Assembly (NCBI GenBank): GCA_029931535.1 | Contig: JAQPZY010000646.1 | Span: 124,001-188,000, forward strand | From: Margaritifera margaritifera | Taxonomy: Eukaryota; Mollusca; Bivalvia; Unionida; Margaritiferidae | Length of the DNA: 64,000 nt | Direction of reading: 5' to 3' | Part shown: positions 38,040 through 47,241 of the stretch, in pieces | Position numbering within the stretch: the stretch's first letter is position 1 | Layout of the letters: every line of letters starts with the position of its first letter | Made by a program: the position numbers and the translations under genes | Notes under the pieces: generated by a model | Database searches by the model: none | The model's input: the letters and a program-made list of their open reading frames with translations, nothing else | Told to the model about the DNA's origin: nothing

Positions 38040-38345
38040 AACACTAAAATGGACGTGACTAAATGTTGTATTAAACTTCGGGAACCGTCACGGACTTTAG
38101 CGTTGACTAGCAAAAATCCGGAACATTAGATTATAATGGCCTAGACTAAAAGTAACACTAAAATTCCGAAATCGTACCGGACGTTAGCTAAGACTGAAAA
38201 TAATCCGGAAAAAATGGAAACAATTGGCTGAGAAAAAAAGTAACACTAAACTTCCGAAATTGTACCGGACGTTAGCGGAGACTGAAAATAATCCGGAAAA
38301 AAAATGGAAAAAATTGACTGAGACTAAAAAATAGTACTAAAATTT
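38040..38345. repeat. TIR-internal tandem repeat of about 95 bp
   Basis: Three diverged units containing ACTAAAATTCCGAAAT, GTACCGGACGTTAGC and GACTGAAAATAATCCGGAAAA. The mirror copy is at about 53345-53650. Confidence 0.8.
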
Positions 38346-38735
38346 CGTAACTCATTTTAAATTTTTTTTGTTATTTTATATTTTTTTATATACAAACCCA
38401 AATAAACCCAAAACCCAAAACCCAAACCTAACACACTATCCCAAATTTTTTTATTTTTTAAATTTTGTTTATATCAAAACACTCACCACACTATCCATTT
38501 TTTACTTTTTTAAAATTTTTTTATCAAAACACACACACACACACCACACAACCATTTTTTTACTTTTTTAAAAATTTTTTATATATCAAACACAAAACTT
38601 ACACACGCTACACAACCATTTTTTTATTTTTTAAATTTTGTTTATATCAAAACACACAACCATTTTTTTTACTTTTTAAATTTTTATATCAAAACACACA
38701 CCACAAATATACAATCCATTTTTTAAAAAAAAAAT
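38345..38735. repeat. T-rich TIR-internal tandem repeat
   Basis: About five units built on ATATCAAAACACACACCACA and ACCATTTTTTTATTTTTTAA. Another loose unit occurs at 39180-39300 beyond the TIR. Frames through it encode low-complexity Phe/His/Thr strings and are not genes. Confidence 0.8.
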
Positions 38736-38924
38736 TTTATTTGATGGACTGAAAAAGTTGTTGTTGTTGTTGTCTTTGCTGCTGCTGCTGTTGGTGCTGT
38801 AATCTATTTCTTTCCTCCCAATTTTAGATCGATAGAAAGAGAGGGAAAGTGTTTTTTTGGTTTGGTGGGTAAAAAACAAACCACACAGCACCATTCAGAT
38901 ATATACATCAATAATAATAATTAT

Positions 38925-38940
38925 ATTTTATTCAATGTAT
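38925..38940 (-). terminator. Polyadenylation signal copy in left TIR
   Basis: TTTATTCAATG is the reverse complement of CATTGAATAAA. It is the mirror of the AATAAA following the endonuclease gene in the right TIR, so each TIR holds a poly(A) signal pointing toward the element end. Confidence 0.5.
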
Positions 38941-39159
38941 ATACATTATGTTACTCGTGGTAATAAAACAATTTCATATAAGTCCAATACAGTTCAATAC
39001 ACTTCCATATTTACCATTTCATTCTCTTATTGTTCTGACACTTCAGGAAGATTCGTGTCTACAATTCTCTCATAACTTTCTTCTGGACTCTCATTGATAA
39101 ACTCCAACTTAATAAAATGTCCATTATCATCTCGAATCCACTTCCTTTTTTGACAAATC

Positions 39160-39516
39160 CTTTTTTTTATTTTTTATTTTAAAAAAAAAAAAACAAAATA
39201 CAAACACACTCTATACAATCACACTCCACACACCCATTTTTTATTTTAAATTTATTTTTTTTATCCAACACATACACCACACCATCCATTGCGCGGACCT
39301 AAAAATAGGGTTCAGATCGACAGTGAGATAATAGATAGAGGGGGGGGGGGGTGTGTGACTTCAGATCGATAGAAAGAGAGAGAGAGAGAACATAATCATT
39401 ATTATTTCAAATTCAATAAAAAACCACACAACACCATATTTTTTTTTTCAACAATAACCATTTTTTTTAATCAACAATAACCATTCTAACATAAAAAACT
39501 AACAATGAACAAGATA
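39160..39516. other. Non-coding spacer between left TIR and protease gene
   Basis: A/T-rich with a G11 run near 39342 and an (AG)n tract near 39373. It contains degenerate copies of TTCAGATCGAYAG also found in the TIR near 38823. No gene. Confidence 0.6.
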
Positions 39517-40083
39517 TTAAACAGGAACATATTTACAAGGTTGACAACGTTGGGGTGGTAAACTAAACCTCCACCTTTCTACATCGACATCATTCTGATT
39601 AACATTACGCTTCTGAGCTAAAGACAAGAGATAACCAAAATGTTCACAAAACCATCGTTGTACTTTAGCATCGTTTCGAGCATAGTTTCTATCAAACCAA
39701 GTCAGTAAATGTTCTTAGGAATATCCAAGACTGCGTTGATGAAGATAATGTACACAATATTGTCCACACACCATGGAATCCGATCCTTGTAATCTAACAT
39801 TATTGAATCGAGTCGAGACGGCATTTCTTCTCATAAACTCGATGATGTCGTCTTCCAAAGGAGGTAATCCATAAGAATCAAAATATTCCACACAGTGAGT
39901 GTTGGGAAAGTACACGGCAACCCAATGGGTTCCTGGTAGATGACTGTCGTCGGTATTGATGATATAGGCATGAACATTTTTCGGTTTACGATGAGGTAGT
40001 TCATCTTTAGCACATACCACAGGATTCCAAGAAGAAGTGTAGGAACTACGAGTCAATAGGTAATAAAGTTCTCTAGTATCCAT
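39517..40083 (-). pseudogene. PRO: Adenain-like maturation protease, one in-frame TAA
   Basis: A cysteine protease of the adenovirus/Polinton type that cleaves virion precursor proteins during maturation. The start is the ATG at 40083 after an A-rich leader. The catalytic set is visible: GTHWVAVYF (His), EYFDSYG (acidic residue), LQGSDSMVCGQYC (Gln and the nucleophile in CGQYC). The frame meets TAA at 39715-39717 and continues open in the same frame for 65 codons (GYLLSLAQ and related helices) to TAA 39517. The continuation resembles the C-terminal helical region of these proteases. All catalytic residues precede the stop, so a truncated enzyme might still fold; that is inference. Next gene upstream: a 168-codon acidic ORF. 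Confidence 0.85.
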
Positions 40084-40118
40084 TTTTTCTTTCTTCTTCT
40101 TTTTTTTTTTTTTTGTCT

Positions 40119-40625
40119 TCAATGGAAATAATGAGTCACCAATTCACACCTGACTTTAAACTTGAATGGATCTGTCTTGTAATTCCACGAATATTCAGGG
40201 CGGATAGTTTCTGTACTCTGTTGAATGAGCCCTTCGATGCGTCTGATCTCCAGAGGAGTGAGTGGAGGAAAAGAAGAATTCACCAAGACTTTATACCACT
40301 GTTTCAACACTTTTTCGTCCGAGTTCTGGGACCAAGCCGTTTCCAAATAGTTATCCAATTGTTCTTCGCCCGTCATCATCATACATTGGTCGTGTTGTAT
40401 CTGACTGGGATGATCGTTTTGATATCCATGACATTGTTCTTGGACTAGACTGTTAATTATTTTACTCAATTCCTGAGCATAACAGGTCACTAACTGTTTT
40501 TCTTGTTCTGGCCATCGAGAAATAAATCCACTAAACTCGGTTTTAGGTTCTGAATGAATGACTTCGTCATCATCATCATTTGTGGTAGTTTGTGACTTCT
40601 CACAAAATCCCTCATCTATCTCCAT
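40119..40625 (-). CDS. Acidic conserved-position protein, unrecognised
   Basis: 168 residues from ATG 40625 to TGA 40119. The N-terminus is acidic (TTTNDDDDEVIHSEP), followed by a helical middle with QEKQLVTCYAQEL and a C-terminal Lys/Phe-rich end. It lies between capsid and protease, 39 bases from the capsid stop and in the same frame as the capsid. A further ATG directly followed by TAA occurs eight codons upstream. No family recognised. Position suggests a virion or assembly factor. Confidence 0.6.
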   Translation of the reverse strand: MEIDEGFCEKSQTTTNDDDDEVIHSEPKTEFSGFISRWPEQEKQLVTCYAQELSKIINSLVQEQCHGYQNDHPSQIQHDQCMMMTGEEQLDNYLETAWSQNSDEKVLKQWYKVLVNSSFPPLTPLEIRRIEGLIQQSTETIRPEYSWNYKTDPFKFKVRCELVTHYFH

Positions 40626-40664
40626 AGGTTCTTCTTCTACGTATTACATCTTTTTTTTCTTCTT

Positions 40665-42014
40665 CTAATAGTCTAGAATCACTTCTTTCAAACTGTTGAT
40701 TTCTAGAGTGTTATCAAATTCTGCATACAAGACGACGTTCACTGTGTCGGGTAGAGGATCTGCAAACTGAAGTTCCACACGAAGTGGGCCTGATTTTATA
40801 GGGTGGAAATGTCCTTCATCGCTGCCTTGGTCAGGAGTGAAATCAAATCCCCACAAGGCATACCCTCCTGCATAATCCTCGTACGAAATGCCGTGGCTGG
40901 TGTCGCGACCTAACTGTCCCGTGGCTTCAAACAGGCTCAGGTAAGATCGTAAGTAATTTTTCTGGACACCAAAGTTAGGTTCAAAAGGTCTGGTACACAA
41001 GGTCTTGCCATCTCGACTGACTTCTATCTTGGAGACGTTGTAGTGTTTAAACTCAAACGGATTCTGATCGTGGACTCCGTTGAGGGCTGCATTACTGACG
41101 ATGCCAATCAGCAAACGTTTGGGGAGCTGTCCTTGGAAGATGTGATCTTCGACTTTGGATCGGAGTCCAGCGGCTATGGTAAAGGTTTTCACTTCCACGC
41201 GTCGTACAGGATACTTAGCAGTGGTTCTGCTCAAGGATTGACTGATGTCATTGGCTACTTTTGGTAAGATTTCTACACGTCGCACCTAAAGTTTGGCTTC
41301 TTGGATTTTGGTTTTCCACTCGTTAGCATGAGCCATCAAATGGAAGGCGGCACTACTGCGATTCAGTCTCAGGCGTACATCTACTCCATTGAGCAAATAC
41401 TTGTCTTGCAACCACATGTCCAAATGCAAACGATCCATCAGTTCTAAACTTTGACTGATTTTCTTTCGACGGTCGTTAAATCCCACATTGTGCGGGACTG
41501 CTGGAATTATAGGATCACCATCATTAGCAGAAGTCTTCGCCGGTACTGACAGCTCTGTGTCGTTGAACTTTTCCGAGGTGTCAGGTTTCCAGACCACCGA
41601 AGCATCCAGATGAGTGTTCTTGGCTTCTTTTCCGTACGTCAAGAGATTTTCCAAATAAGTACGGTAAGGGTAAGTATCCAAACTGCTGCTGACCAGTTTG
41701 TTATTCAAGTACAAATCTACTCCACTGAACAAAGAATGCATGAAATTATTGACGGGTGCCACTCGGGCAGCTTCCCCAGGAAGGCTGTTGTCATTTTTTT
41801 GTACTTGAAGTTTCAGGTACAAGTAACTGTTATTCAGATCGATGTAATCTTCGGTTTGTCCTTTGATTTCAAATTCGATAGGAGCTGATTCCGTCAAAGA
41901 CGATACAGGATGAAATTCCACCCATTGGGATTCTTGCATCGTCATCATGGTGGGAGGCATAGAAAACAGTTCCAGTTCGGTCTTGGTACATTCGCAAGAA
42001 TCTCGGTGCATCAT
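40665..42014 (-). pseudogene. MCP: Double-jelly-roll major capsid protein, one in-frame TAG
   Basis: Forms the icosahedral capsid shell of Polinton/adintovirus particles. ATG 42014 (or the adjacent 42011) follows an A8 tract. The first 242 codons contain VEFHPVSSL, then YIDLNNSYLYLKLQVQ and LYLNNKLVSS, typical of the first jelly roll. A TAG at 41286-41288 interrupts, and the same frame then continues 206 codons (PVRRVEVKTF, LPKRLLIGIVSN, YLSLFEATG, YALWGFDFTPD) to TAG 40665. About 450 codons is normal for the family. There is no ATG after the stop that could restart the second half. The break could be a point mutation, a sequencing error or a recoded site. Confidence 0.88.
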
Positions 42015-42026
42015 TTTTTTTCACAG

Positions 42027-42483
42027 TTAATAATTAAACACGTCTAATTCTCTGACGGTCCTTCTTCTTTTCTTATTCTTTCTGGAACTACTGCCGTGTG
42101 TTCTTTTATGAACTTTGAAGGGATTTCGATGTCGTCGTCTCTTTCTACCTTGTCCTTGCTGTGAAGTGGAGGAAGAAGTAATGCCAGGGTCTGAAGCGTG
42201 AAGCGTATTTATAGGATTTTCTTGGAGACCTAAAAGATCTTTACCAGTGGTCATCAACACATTTTTTGCCTGCTCTCATAAAAGCTTCTTTAGGATTTTG
42301 TTTGTCAATGAGGACATTTTGCAAAAATTCTTTTCCTTGCGTCAAAGCGGCATCTTTTAAGGCATGAAATCCTCGAGTCACCATCGGTTTCAAAATAGGA
42401 GCTACCGTCCGAAAAGCCGATTTTAACATATCTCCTAAACCATGTCCTCGTTGTCGAGCCACTCCTTGGTACACTGGATACAT
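42027..42483 (-). pseudogene. Small basic core protein, frame change at A6
   Basis: ATG 42483, preceded by A8, opens YQGVARQRGHGLGDM, the hallmark start of a conserved Polinton virion core protein, followed by a helical segment. The frame ends at TGG-TAA near 42243. An overlapping frame, entered by a one-base shift at the A6 run near 42268, continues with a very basic tail (GRKRRRHRNPF, then RKNKKRRRTVRE) to TAA 42027. In related elements the Gly-rich start and the basic tail are one protein, so this is probably one gene of about 150 residues. Likely a DNA-binding or internal capsid protein. Confidence 0.7.
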
Positions 42484-42514
42484 TTTTTTTGTTTGGGAGG
42501 TTAGTTACAATTCG

Positions 42515-43481
42515 TTAGAGAACTTGTTTTTTTCGAAAATGTAGTTTCACCGTGACTTTTCCTTTGTCAATGAATGGCACATCTTGTCCCAAATCTCCTT
42601 TTATACTAATGTGGACACTGTCAAAATACGATTTACTGACTGGAAGATAATGAGGATGTACAAATTAATGGTGAACGTGAAACGTGTTTCCACCTTCTTC
42701 GTACGCACCAGCAGCAGTATCCACTTTGAAAGGAATGACTCTCAGTAAGGGAGCAGCTGTGTGGCCCACCACGTTGTACTCCACCACATCGGAGTACACA
42801 AACATTAAATTCAGTCCAACGTTCAATTCGATAGGGGTGCGAAAAGCCTCTCCGAAATCTGTGTTGGTGTGGATTGTTCGTTCACCATGATACTTTTTAT
42901 TTCCACCCAAAATATCAAACAACCCAGCCGAAAAACCGATGGTCATGAATTTTCTTTCGTGCGCGGGTAAGTGTTTGTCTTCTTTCTCGTCGAATGGCTT
43001 TCCCTCATGCCCTTTCAAAAATTGCAAGAGGAAACGGCGTGCCACAGGATGGTATTTGATCTCTACCCATTTTTGGTTTTTTTCCAAGGCTTTGCCAAAT
43101 TGGGCTTCGAAGACGGCCGCAATCGTCTCCACCAAATGTTGAGCACTAAAATAATACCCTTCAGGAATTCTCATGCGATAGGTCGAGTAGGGAGTATTGT
43201 CAGTTTTTGAACTCATTTTTTTTCCCAATTTCAGGATCATGAGCGTCCAACTCTTTTTGCACTTTTTCGTTATAGATTGCTACGTCAAAAATGGTTTGAT
43301 TTCCAGACACATTCTTGATTTGCGTAGGATGAATGATTTCTACCAAAGCCACTTCCCAATGAGCGTCGTGATCCAATTGGAAGGCCTGAGGTAATTTGGC
43401 CGTGAAACAACATAATTTGTTGTTGGGAAACACATCCATGGAACTGTCACTGGGTAAAGTTAAATAAAATTGGTCATTCAT
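42515..43481 (-). pseudogene. Penton-like minor capsid protein, frame change and TAA
   Basis: A recognisable Polinton virion protein, probably the vertex (penton-type) protein. ATG 43481 begins QFYLTLPSDSSMDVFPNNK, then WEVALVEIIHPT. At the A8 run near 43215-43222 the coding frame shifts by one base. The new frame starts with its own ATG directly after A8 and continues MRIPEGYYFSAQHLVE, ELNVGLNLMFVYSDVVE, and PLLRVIPFKV. A TAA at 42665-42667 interrupts, and the same frame resumes for 50 codons (HPHYLPVSKSYFDSV) to TAA 42515. The three pieces correspond to one protein in related elements. Its ATG overlaps the upstream gene's TGA. Confidence 0.8.
42598..42606 (-). promoter_or_regulatory. TATA-like box AGTATAAAAGGAG
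   Basis: Minus-strand TATAAAAG lies inside the 3' coding part of the penton-like gene, about 120 bases upstream of the core-protein ATG (42483). Confidence 0.45.
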
Positions 43482-43921
43482 AGTTCTAAGGTGGTTCTGG
43501 TGTCCGAGGAGTCACTCAAGTGAACAGAAGAATGATGTTCAAAAGGTTCCAAAAGAGAATTGGTATTGTGGTGGTGACTGGACGAAGAAGAAGGTAAACT
43601 GGCGTTGGTCGAACTAGCGTGTTTGTTGCTATGGCTGCTGTTGTCCGTCGTAAATTTCAAAGAGGGACTGGGTAAAAGATAACCGATGCAACTGCTAAGT
43701 AAAATGGTCCACAATTGTTTGTCTCCTTGTTGTAAACTCAAATTGGTAATAGCTGCTCCGATGACACAATACACTACTAAAATTTGGCAGAAAAAGACGA
43801 TTTGATTTTTAGGCACACGTTCTCCACACCACACCCAAAGTGGTTGTTTTTGTAATTCTTGAAGAGAAGAACTCTGTGAAGGAGTCGTTGAAGTCTGGGT
43901 TGCTGCTGTGTTGAATGGCAT
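43478..43921 (-). CDS. Small membrane protein with two hydrophobic segments
   Basis: 147 residues from ATG 43921 to TGA 43478, overlapping the penton-like ATG by ATGA. After a Gln/Ser/Thr-rich start and a WVWCGERVPKNQI motif, two hydrophobic segments follow: FFCQILVVYCVIGAAITNL, and LWTILLSSCIGYLLP. The tail is rich in Ser and His. This two-segment protein is a recurrent companion of Polinton capsid genes and is presumably membrane-inserted. Its frame is the same as the integrase frame, separated by one TAA and three codons. Confidence 0.75.
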   Translation of the reverse strand: MPFNTAATQTSTTPSQSSSLQELQKQPLWVWCGERVPKNQIVFFCQILVVYCVIGAAITNLSLQQGDKQLWTILLSSCIGYLLPSPSLKFTTDNSSHSNKHASSTNASLPSSSSSHHHNTNSLLEPFEHHSSVHLSDSSDTRTTLEL

Positions 43922-43930
43922 GTTGTTAGT

Positions 43931-45052
43931 TTACTTCTTTTTCTTTTTATAGTCGACGACTTGAGAAGCAGCAATCCAAGAATCAAAACTAGGGGGATAT
44001 CCTTTCCAACGTACTTTGACTTCTTCTATTCGACGTTTACCTACTTTGCGTGTTCTTTGTTCGAGAATGCTTTCGATGTCGTACAAGACGTCTTCTTTTT
44101 TGGTCACTCGTTGTAACTCAGGCAAGTAAAATGTTCCTTTGAGTACTTCACCGTGCATGTCTTCCAATTTATAGACGGGAGGATCACGTCCACGGACGGG
44201 GGTAGTGACACGAAACAATTCGGTAGTCCAGTTGGGTAAATAACCTTTGTCAAAAGTGCGTTTGGTTTTTCCGATGCGAACCCAATCTCCTGTCTTTAAC
44301 TCCAACAAGGGTGTCTTCTTCTTCTTCTTTTTTTTCTGGGGTGAACCAAATAATTTATCAAAGACGGACACTTCATTTTCAGGGCTGACCTCTTCGGGGG
44401 CACATCCGATGCTCCGATGGTACGATTGATTGTACGCTTTGACCAAACGAGGTAACACGTCGATGTACTTGAGAGTATGTTGATGTGTAAAATATTTCCA
44501 CATGCGTTCTTTCAAAGTTCTTTGAAAACGTTCCACGATACTGGCTTTGGTTTCAGGATTTTCGGTAGTAAAAAAATGAATTTGTCTTTGTTTCAATTCT
44601 TTTTGAAAAGCTTGGTTTAGAAATTCAGTGCCTTTGTCAGTTTGCCATCGTAAAGGTTGACGTCCACTTTGTTTCAAGACCAATTTTAAGGCCCGTACCA
44701 ATTCGGTACTGCTTTTAGAGGTCAAAGGCACGACCCAAGCAAATTTGGAAAACACATCGATGACACAAAACAAATATTTGTGACCACGATTGTAAGTGGC
44801 TAAATGAGAGACGTCGGCTAAATCGGCTTGCCATTGATGATCGATGCCTTCCACTTGAGTGGTACTTCTAGAAAATTTACGTCGAATGGGTTTGTGTAAC
44901 GTGTACGTCGATTGTTCTTGTAACCATCGTCGTACTTCGAGTAAACGTACACTTTTCAATTTACTTTTAGCAGCTCGATAGAATTTTTGAACTCCTCCGT
45001 AACCAGCAGCATGACCAGGATTGTAATAAATGGTAGCTAAAAGTTTCTCCAT
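43931..45052 (-). CDS. INT: Retroviral-type integrase with chromodomain tail
   Basis: 373 intact residues from ATG 45052 to TAA 43931. It would join the element's ends to host DNA, producing the observed 6-bp duplication. A Polinton-type N-terminal region (YNPGHAAGYGGVQKFYR) precedes the DDE core: first Asp in HQWQADLADV, second Asp in WQTDKGTEFLNQ, Glu in KASIVERFQRTL. A basic SH3-like segment (LKTGDWVRIGKT) follows, then a C-terminal chromodomain (VKVRWKGYPPSFDSWI) and a lysine tail. The chromodomain probably directs integration to marked chromatin. Ideal catalytic spacing and lack of stops suggest it was functional recently. Confidence 0.95.
   Translation of the reverse strand: MEKLLATIYYNPGHAAGYGGVQKFYRAAKSKLKSVRLLEVRRWLQEQSTYTLHKPIRRKFSRSTTQVEGIDHQWQADLADVSHLATYNRGHKYLFCVIDVFSKFAWVVPLTSKSSTELVRALKLVLKQSGRQPLRWQTDKGTEFLNQAFQKELKQRQIHFFTTENPETKASIVERFQRTLKERMWKYFTHQHTLKYIDVLPRLVKAYNQSYHRSIGCAPEEVSPENEVSVFDKLFGSPQKKKKKKKTPLLELKTGDWVRIGKTKRTFDKGYLPNWTTELFRVTTPVRGRDPPVYKLEDMHGEVLKGTFYLPELQRVTKKEDVLYDIESILEQRTRKVGKRRIEEVKVRWKGYPPSFDSWIAASQVVDYKKKKK
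43946..43956 (-). promoter_or_regulatory. TATA-like box in the integrase 3' end
   Basis: Minus-strand GACTATAAAAAG lies inside the last codons of the integrase gene, about 30 bases upstream of the membrane-protein ATG (43921). Confidence 0.4.
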
Positions 45053-45058
45053 GATTCC

Positions 45059-45712
45059 TCAATAAGTTACCCACTGTTCGATGCTACTACTTTGAGTGTC
45101 GTGAGGTTTGGACGAAGCGGCTTGACGCGTTCGACGAGCCACAGGAGTGGGTAGTGAAGAAGGGGTAATGATGGTAGGTTTCTTCTTGGTGGTGTCTTTT
45201 TTCACTTCAGTCTTGCTGTCTTTCTTTTTTTCTTCTGCTGAAGAAGGAGTGGACATCTTATGAACCCAAGCTTTCATGGCTTCTCGATGTGGAGTAGGTG
45301 AGGGTGTCAAGAAGGAAGCTGCAATTTGACTAGGTATGCCAGCAGACGGAGTTTGAAAAACTTCTCGAAGCTCGTTGTCTTTTGTCGTCCCCGTACCGGT
45401 GTCTGTTTTAGTGGTGGTCACTTTAGGTTCGCTTTTCATCATCGTCTTAAAATCTCTCAGAGTGGGTGGAGCTGTTTCGTCTACAGGTTTTTGGTGAAAG
45501 AGTTGTAGACGTTGTAAAAGTTGACCGTACCGTTGCGATTTTTCTGTTTCTGACAAATCGCTTCGTTCCATCAGGGTTTGTAATTCTTGTTGTAACTGGG
45601 ACATCTCGTTGAGATTAGGATTGGGTGGTAAATGAGGTATCCGTTGTTCGTTCCAACGATGAAATTCCATCCATCGTTTGTAAGGTACTAAAGTCAGTTT
45701 TCGTCCTTCCAT
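45059..45712 (-). CDS. Conserved Polinton protein upstream of integrase
   Basis: The open frame reaches 45730, but the first ATG is at 45712; seven bases separate its TGA from the integrase ATG. The N-terminal part (PYKRWMEFHRWNEQRI) and a coiled, Gln/Leu-rich segment (LQQELQTLMERSDLSE, GQLLQRLQLFHQ) resemble a protein found next to integrase or core genes in metazoan Polintons. The C-terminal half is a low-complexity Thr/Ser/Lys/Pro tail. Function unknown; a virion tegument-like or scaffold role is a guess. The reading frame is uninterrupted. Confidence 0.65.
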   Translation of the reverse strand: MEGRKLTLVPYKRWMEFHRWNEQRIPHLPPNPNLNEMSQLQQELQTLMERSDLSETEKSQRYGQLLQRLQLFHQKPVDETAPPTLRDFKTMMKSEPKVTTTKTDTGTGTTKDNELREVFQTPSAGIPSQIAASFLTPSPTPHREAMKAWVHKMSTPSSAEEKKKDSKTEVKKDTTKKKPTIITPSSLPTPVARRTRQAASSKPHDTQSSSIEQWVTY

Positions 45713-45783
45713 TTCATCCAAAGGTACCAAAAAGGTGTGGTCTTTTCAGAGAAGGGTGGTCCTTTTTATCTTCTTTTTTTTGG

Positions 45784-46212
45784 TTATCGCATGACACCTC
45801 CTAAAAGCGGTCCAGCAATCGTTCCTAACAAAGGAGCTGCTATTTTTAACAGCGGTCCTAACAGCATAGGTAGAAATCCTCCTCGTTGCACCAACATTTT
45901 TTTCTTTTGTTGAAGAGGTATTTTCTTTTTCACCATTTGACGAAGAACATTCTGATGTTTCCCTAATTTTTGTTTCTGTATCTTGGACAAAGGTACCGTT
46001 CCTTTCAACACGTTCAAACAACATTCACACACGGTATCGATGATTTCTTTGGGAGCTGTTTGAATGAGTTGTTTTCGCATGGGAGGATTGGATTTGGTCA
46101 AAACAGACAAGACATCCCAATGTTTGGCTAGACGAGGGGGAAGTCGTCCTTTTTTGGTGGTTTTACTTTTCTTCTTTTTTTGGTGGTGGTGGTGTGCACG
46201 TTTTGGAGCCAT
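45784..46212 (-). CDS. Basic core protein with hydrophobic C-terminus
   Basis: 142 residues from ATG 46212 to TAA 45784. The N-terminus is a His/Lys cluster, the middle carries the family hallmark TVCECCLNVLKG, then KLGKHQNVLRQM, a KKKMLVQRGGFLPMLL motif, and a Gly/Ala/Leu-rich hydrophobic end. This is one of the most recurrent small proteins of Polinton/adintovirus elements, thought to be a DNA-condensing or membrane-active core protein. A TATA-like box lies about 50 bases upstream. Intact. Confidence 0.8.
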   Translation of the reverse strand: MAPKRAHHHHQKKKKSKTTKKGRLPPRLAKHWDVLSVLTKSNPPMRKQLIQTAPKEIIDTVCECCLNVLKGTVPLSKIQKQKLGKHQNVLRQMVKKKIPLQQKKKMLVQRGGFLPMLLGPLLKIAAPLLGTIAGPLLGGVMR

Positions 46213-46257
46213 CTTAGAGGTGAGGAGTAAGTCTGAAGTCTCTGGCAGGGTACCCTT

Positions 46258-46268
46258 CTATTTTATAC
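46258..46268 (-). promoter_or_regulatory. TATA-like box AGTATAAAATAG
   Basis: Minus-strand TATAAAAT lies at the stop of the upstream H1-like gene, about 50 bases 5' of the core-protein ATG (46212), a normal TATA-to-start distance. Confidence 0.55.
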
Positions 46269-47181
46269 TGGAATACGTCTCCACTGATTGTCTGCACGAC
46301 GTACCAACTTAATGACAGGCCTCACTCGACGTTGAGGTGTTTTCAAAGGACTAAATCGAGTCAATTCTTCTTTGGATAAATCCAGTAAACTTTGTAAGAT
46401 ACCAGTTCTTTCTTGGACTTTGGTTTTAGGGGAAGGTACTTTGTTGGTGGCTGCTGCCATGGCCAAATCAGCCTATGTCGTCGAGGGTCCCGAAGGGGTG
46501 ACTTTTGAAATAGGTTTCCATTTTTGCATCAAATTAGGAAACACGGGACTTAAGTCTGTTTTGGCAGGCATCATCGTGAAGGGTGGTGAAGATGATGGGG
46601 ACGAAGGAGGAAGAGACCTCGTCACGGTTGTTTGTCGTGGTGTCTTGCGGGTGTACGTTTTCCTGGCTGCAGCAGTTCCTCTCTTACAGCAGGTGCTAGT
46701 GGTAGGTGTTGTTTTCTTCTTCTTGGCACGACTTTTCTTTTTTCTGAGGGCTGCCTTTCTTCTTCTTTTTTTTGGGCTGGCTTTCTTCTTCTTTGGACTT
46801 TTTTTCTTCTTTTTGGGTGATTTGGGTTTTTTGGTTTGGGCATTAGGATCCCATTTCAAAAGGGAACGAATCATAACCCCTCCTAAAGAACCACTTCCAC
46901 CAGGAGTTAAAATGATTTGTTTTTTAGTCCGTGAATCGATTCTAGGATCAGCCAGTTGTAACAATGCTCCTTTATGTTTTTGAAAAAAACGTTGAGTTTG
47001 ATGAGGGATGTGAATGATGCCTTGCAGTAATTGACGTGCCGTCAAAGTAAACCATCGTAACACTTCTTTAAGACTCGCTTCTAACAAATAAATGTGCACG
47101 GACTTGTGCATTTTTTTCACGACTGATGCCATACAAGGCACGAATCAATTTAGCCGAAGGATGAGGTTGAAAGGAAGTCAT
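46263..47181 (-). pseudogene. Histone H1-like basic core protein, frame change and TAG
   Basis: ATG 47181 starts TSFQPHPSAKLIRALYG; this frame fails about 75 nt later. A one-base shift near the A7 run at about 47105 gives the long frame LKEVLRWFTLTARQLLQ, LTPGGSGSLGGVMIRSLL, followed by a lysine-rich SPKKKKKSPKKKKASPKK tract and a Ser/Thr/Pro stretch, to TAG 46473-46475. The same frame continues (LDLSKEELTRFSPL, RVRPVIKLVRR) to TAA 46263. The SPKK-type repeats match histone H1 tails and imply DNA compaction in the virion. A TATA-like box lies about 45 bases before the ATG. Confidence 0.65.
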
Positions 47182-47222
47182 CTCTCAAAAGAGTGTGAGA
47201 CAGAAATGACGTAGTAGGTTGC

Positions 47223-47232
47223 TTTTATAGTT
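47223..47232 (-). promoter_or_regulatory. TATA-like box ACTATAAAAGC
   Basis: Minus-strand TATAAAAG lies between the ATPase stop (47242) and the H1-like gene ATG (47181). Confidence 0.6.
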
Positions 47233-47241
47233 TTTTTTTTT

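Larger units (their letters stand above)
37446..39159 (+). repeat. Left terminal inverted repeat
   Basis: It matches the reverse complement of 52531-54247. From the end inward: GGGTACTC-type repeats, a hairpin with G-rich loop, unique sequence, a CCGGACGTTAGC-type tandem, a T-rich tandem, a CAG/GTT trinucleotide tract, an outward-reading polyadenylation signal and the 3' end of the HNH endonuclease frame. Homology stops at ACAAATC (39159). Confidence 0.93.

Noticed and set aside
38368..38894. Frames in the left TIR and their mirror frames in the right TIR
   Set aside because: Low-complexity Phe/His/Thr peptides produced by the T-rich tandem repeat. Occurrence in both TIRs is due to the inversion, not selection.
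46372..46983. 203-codon plus-strand frame
   Set aside because: It is antisense to the lysine-rich core gene; its Phe/Leu runs are the complement of the AAG/AAA repeats.
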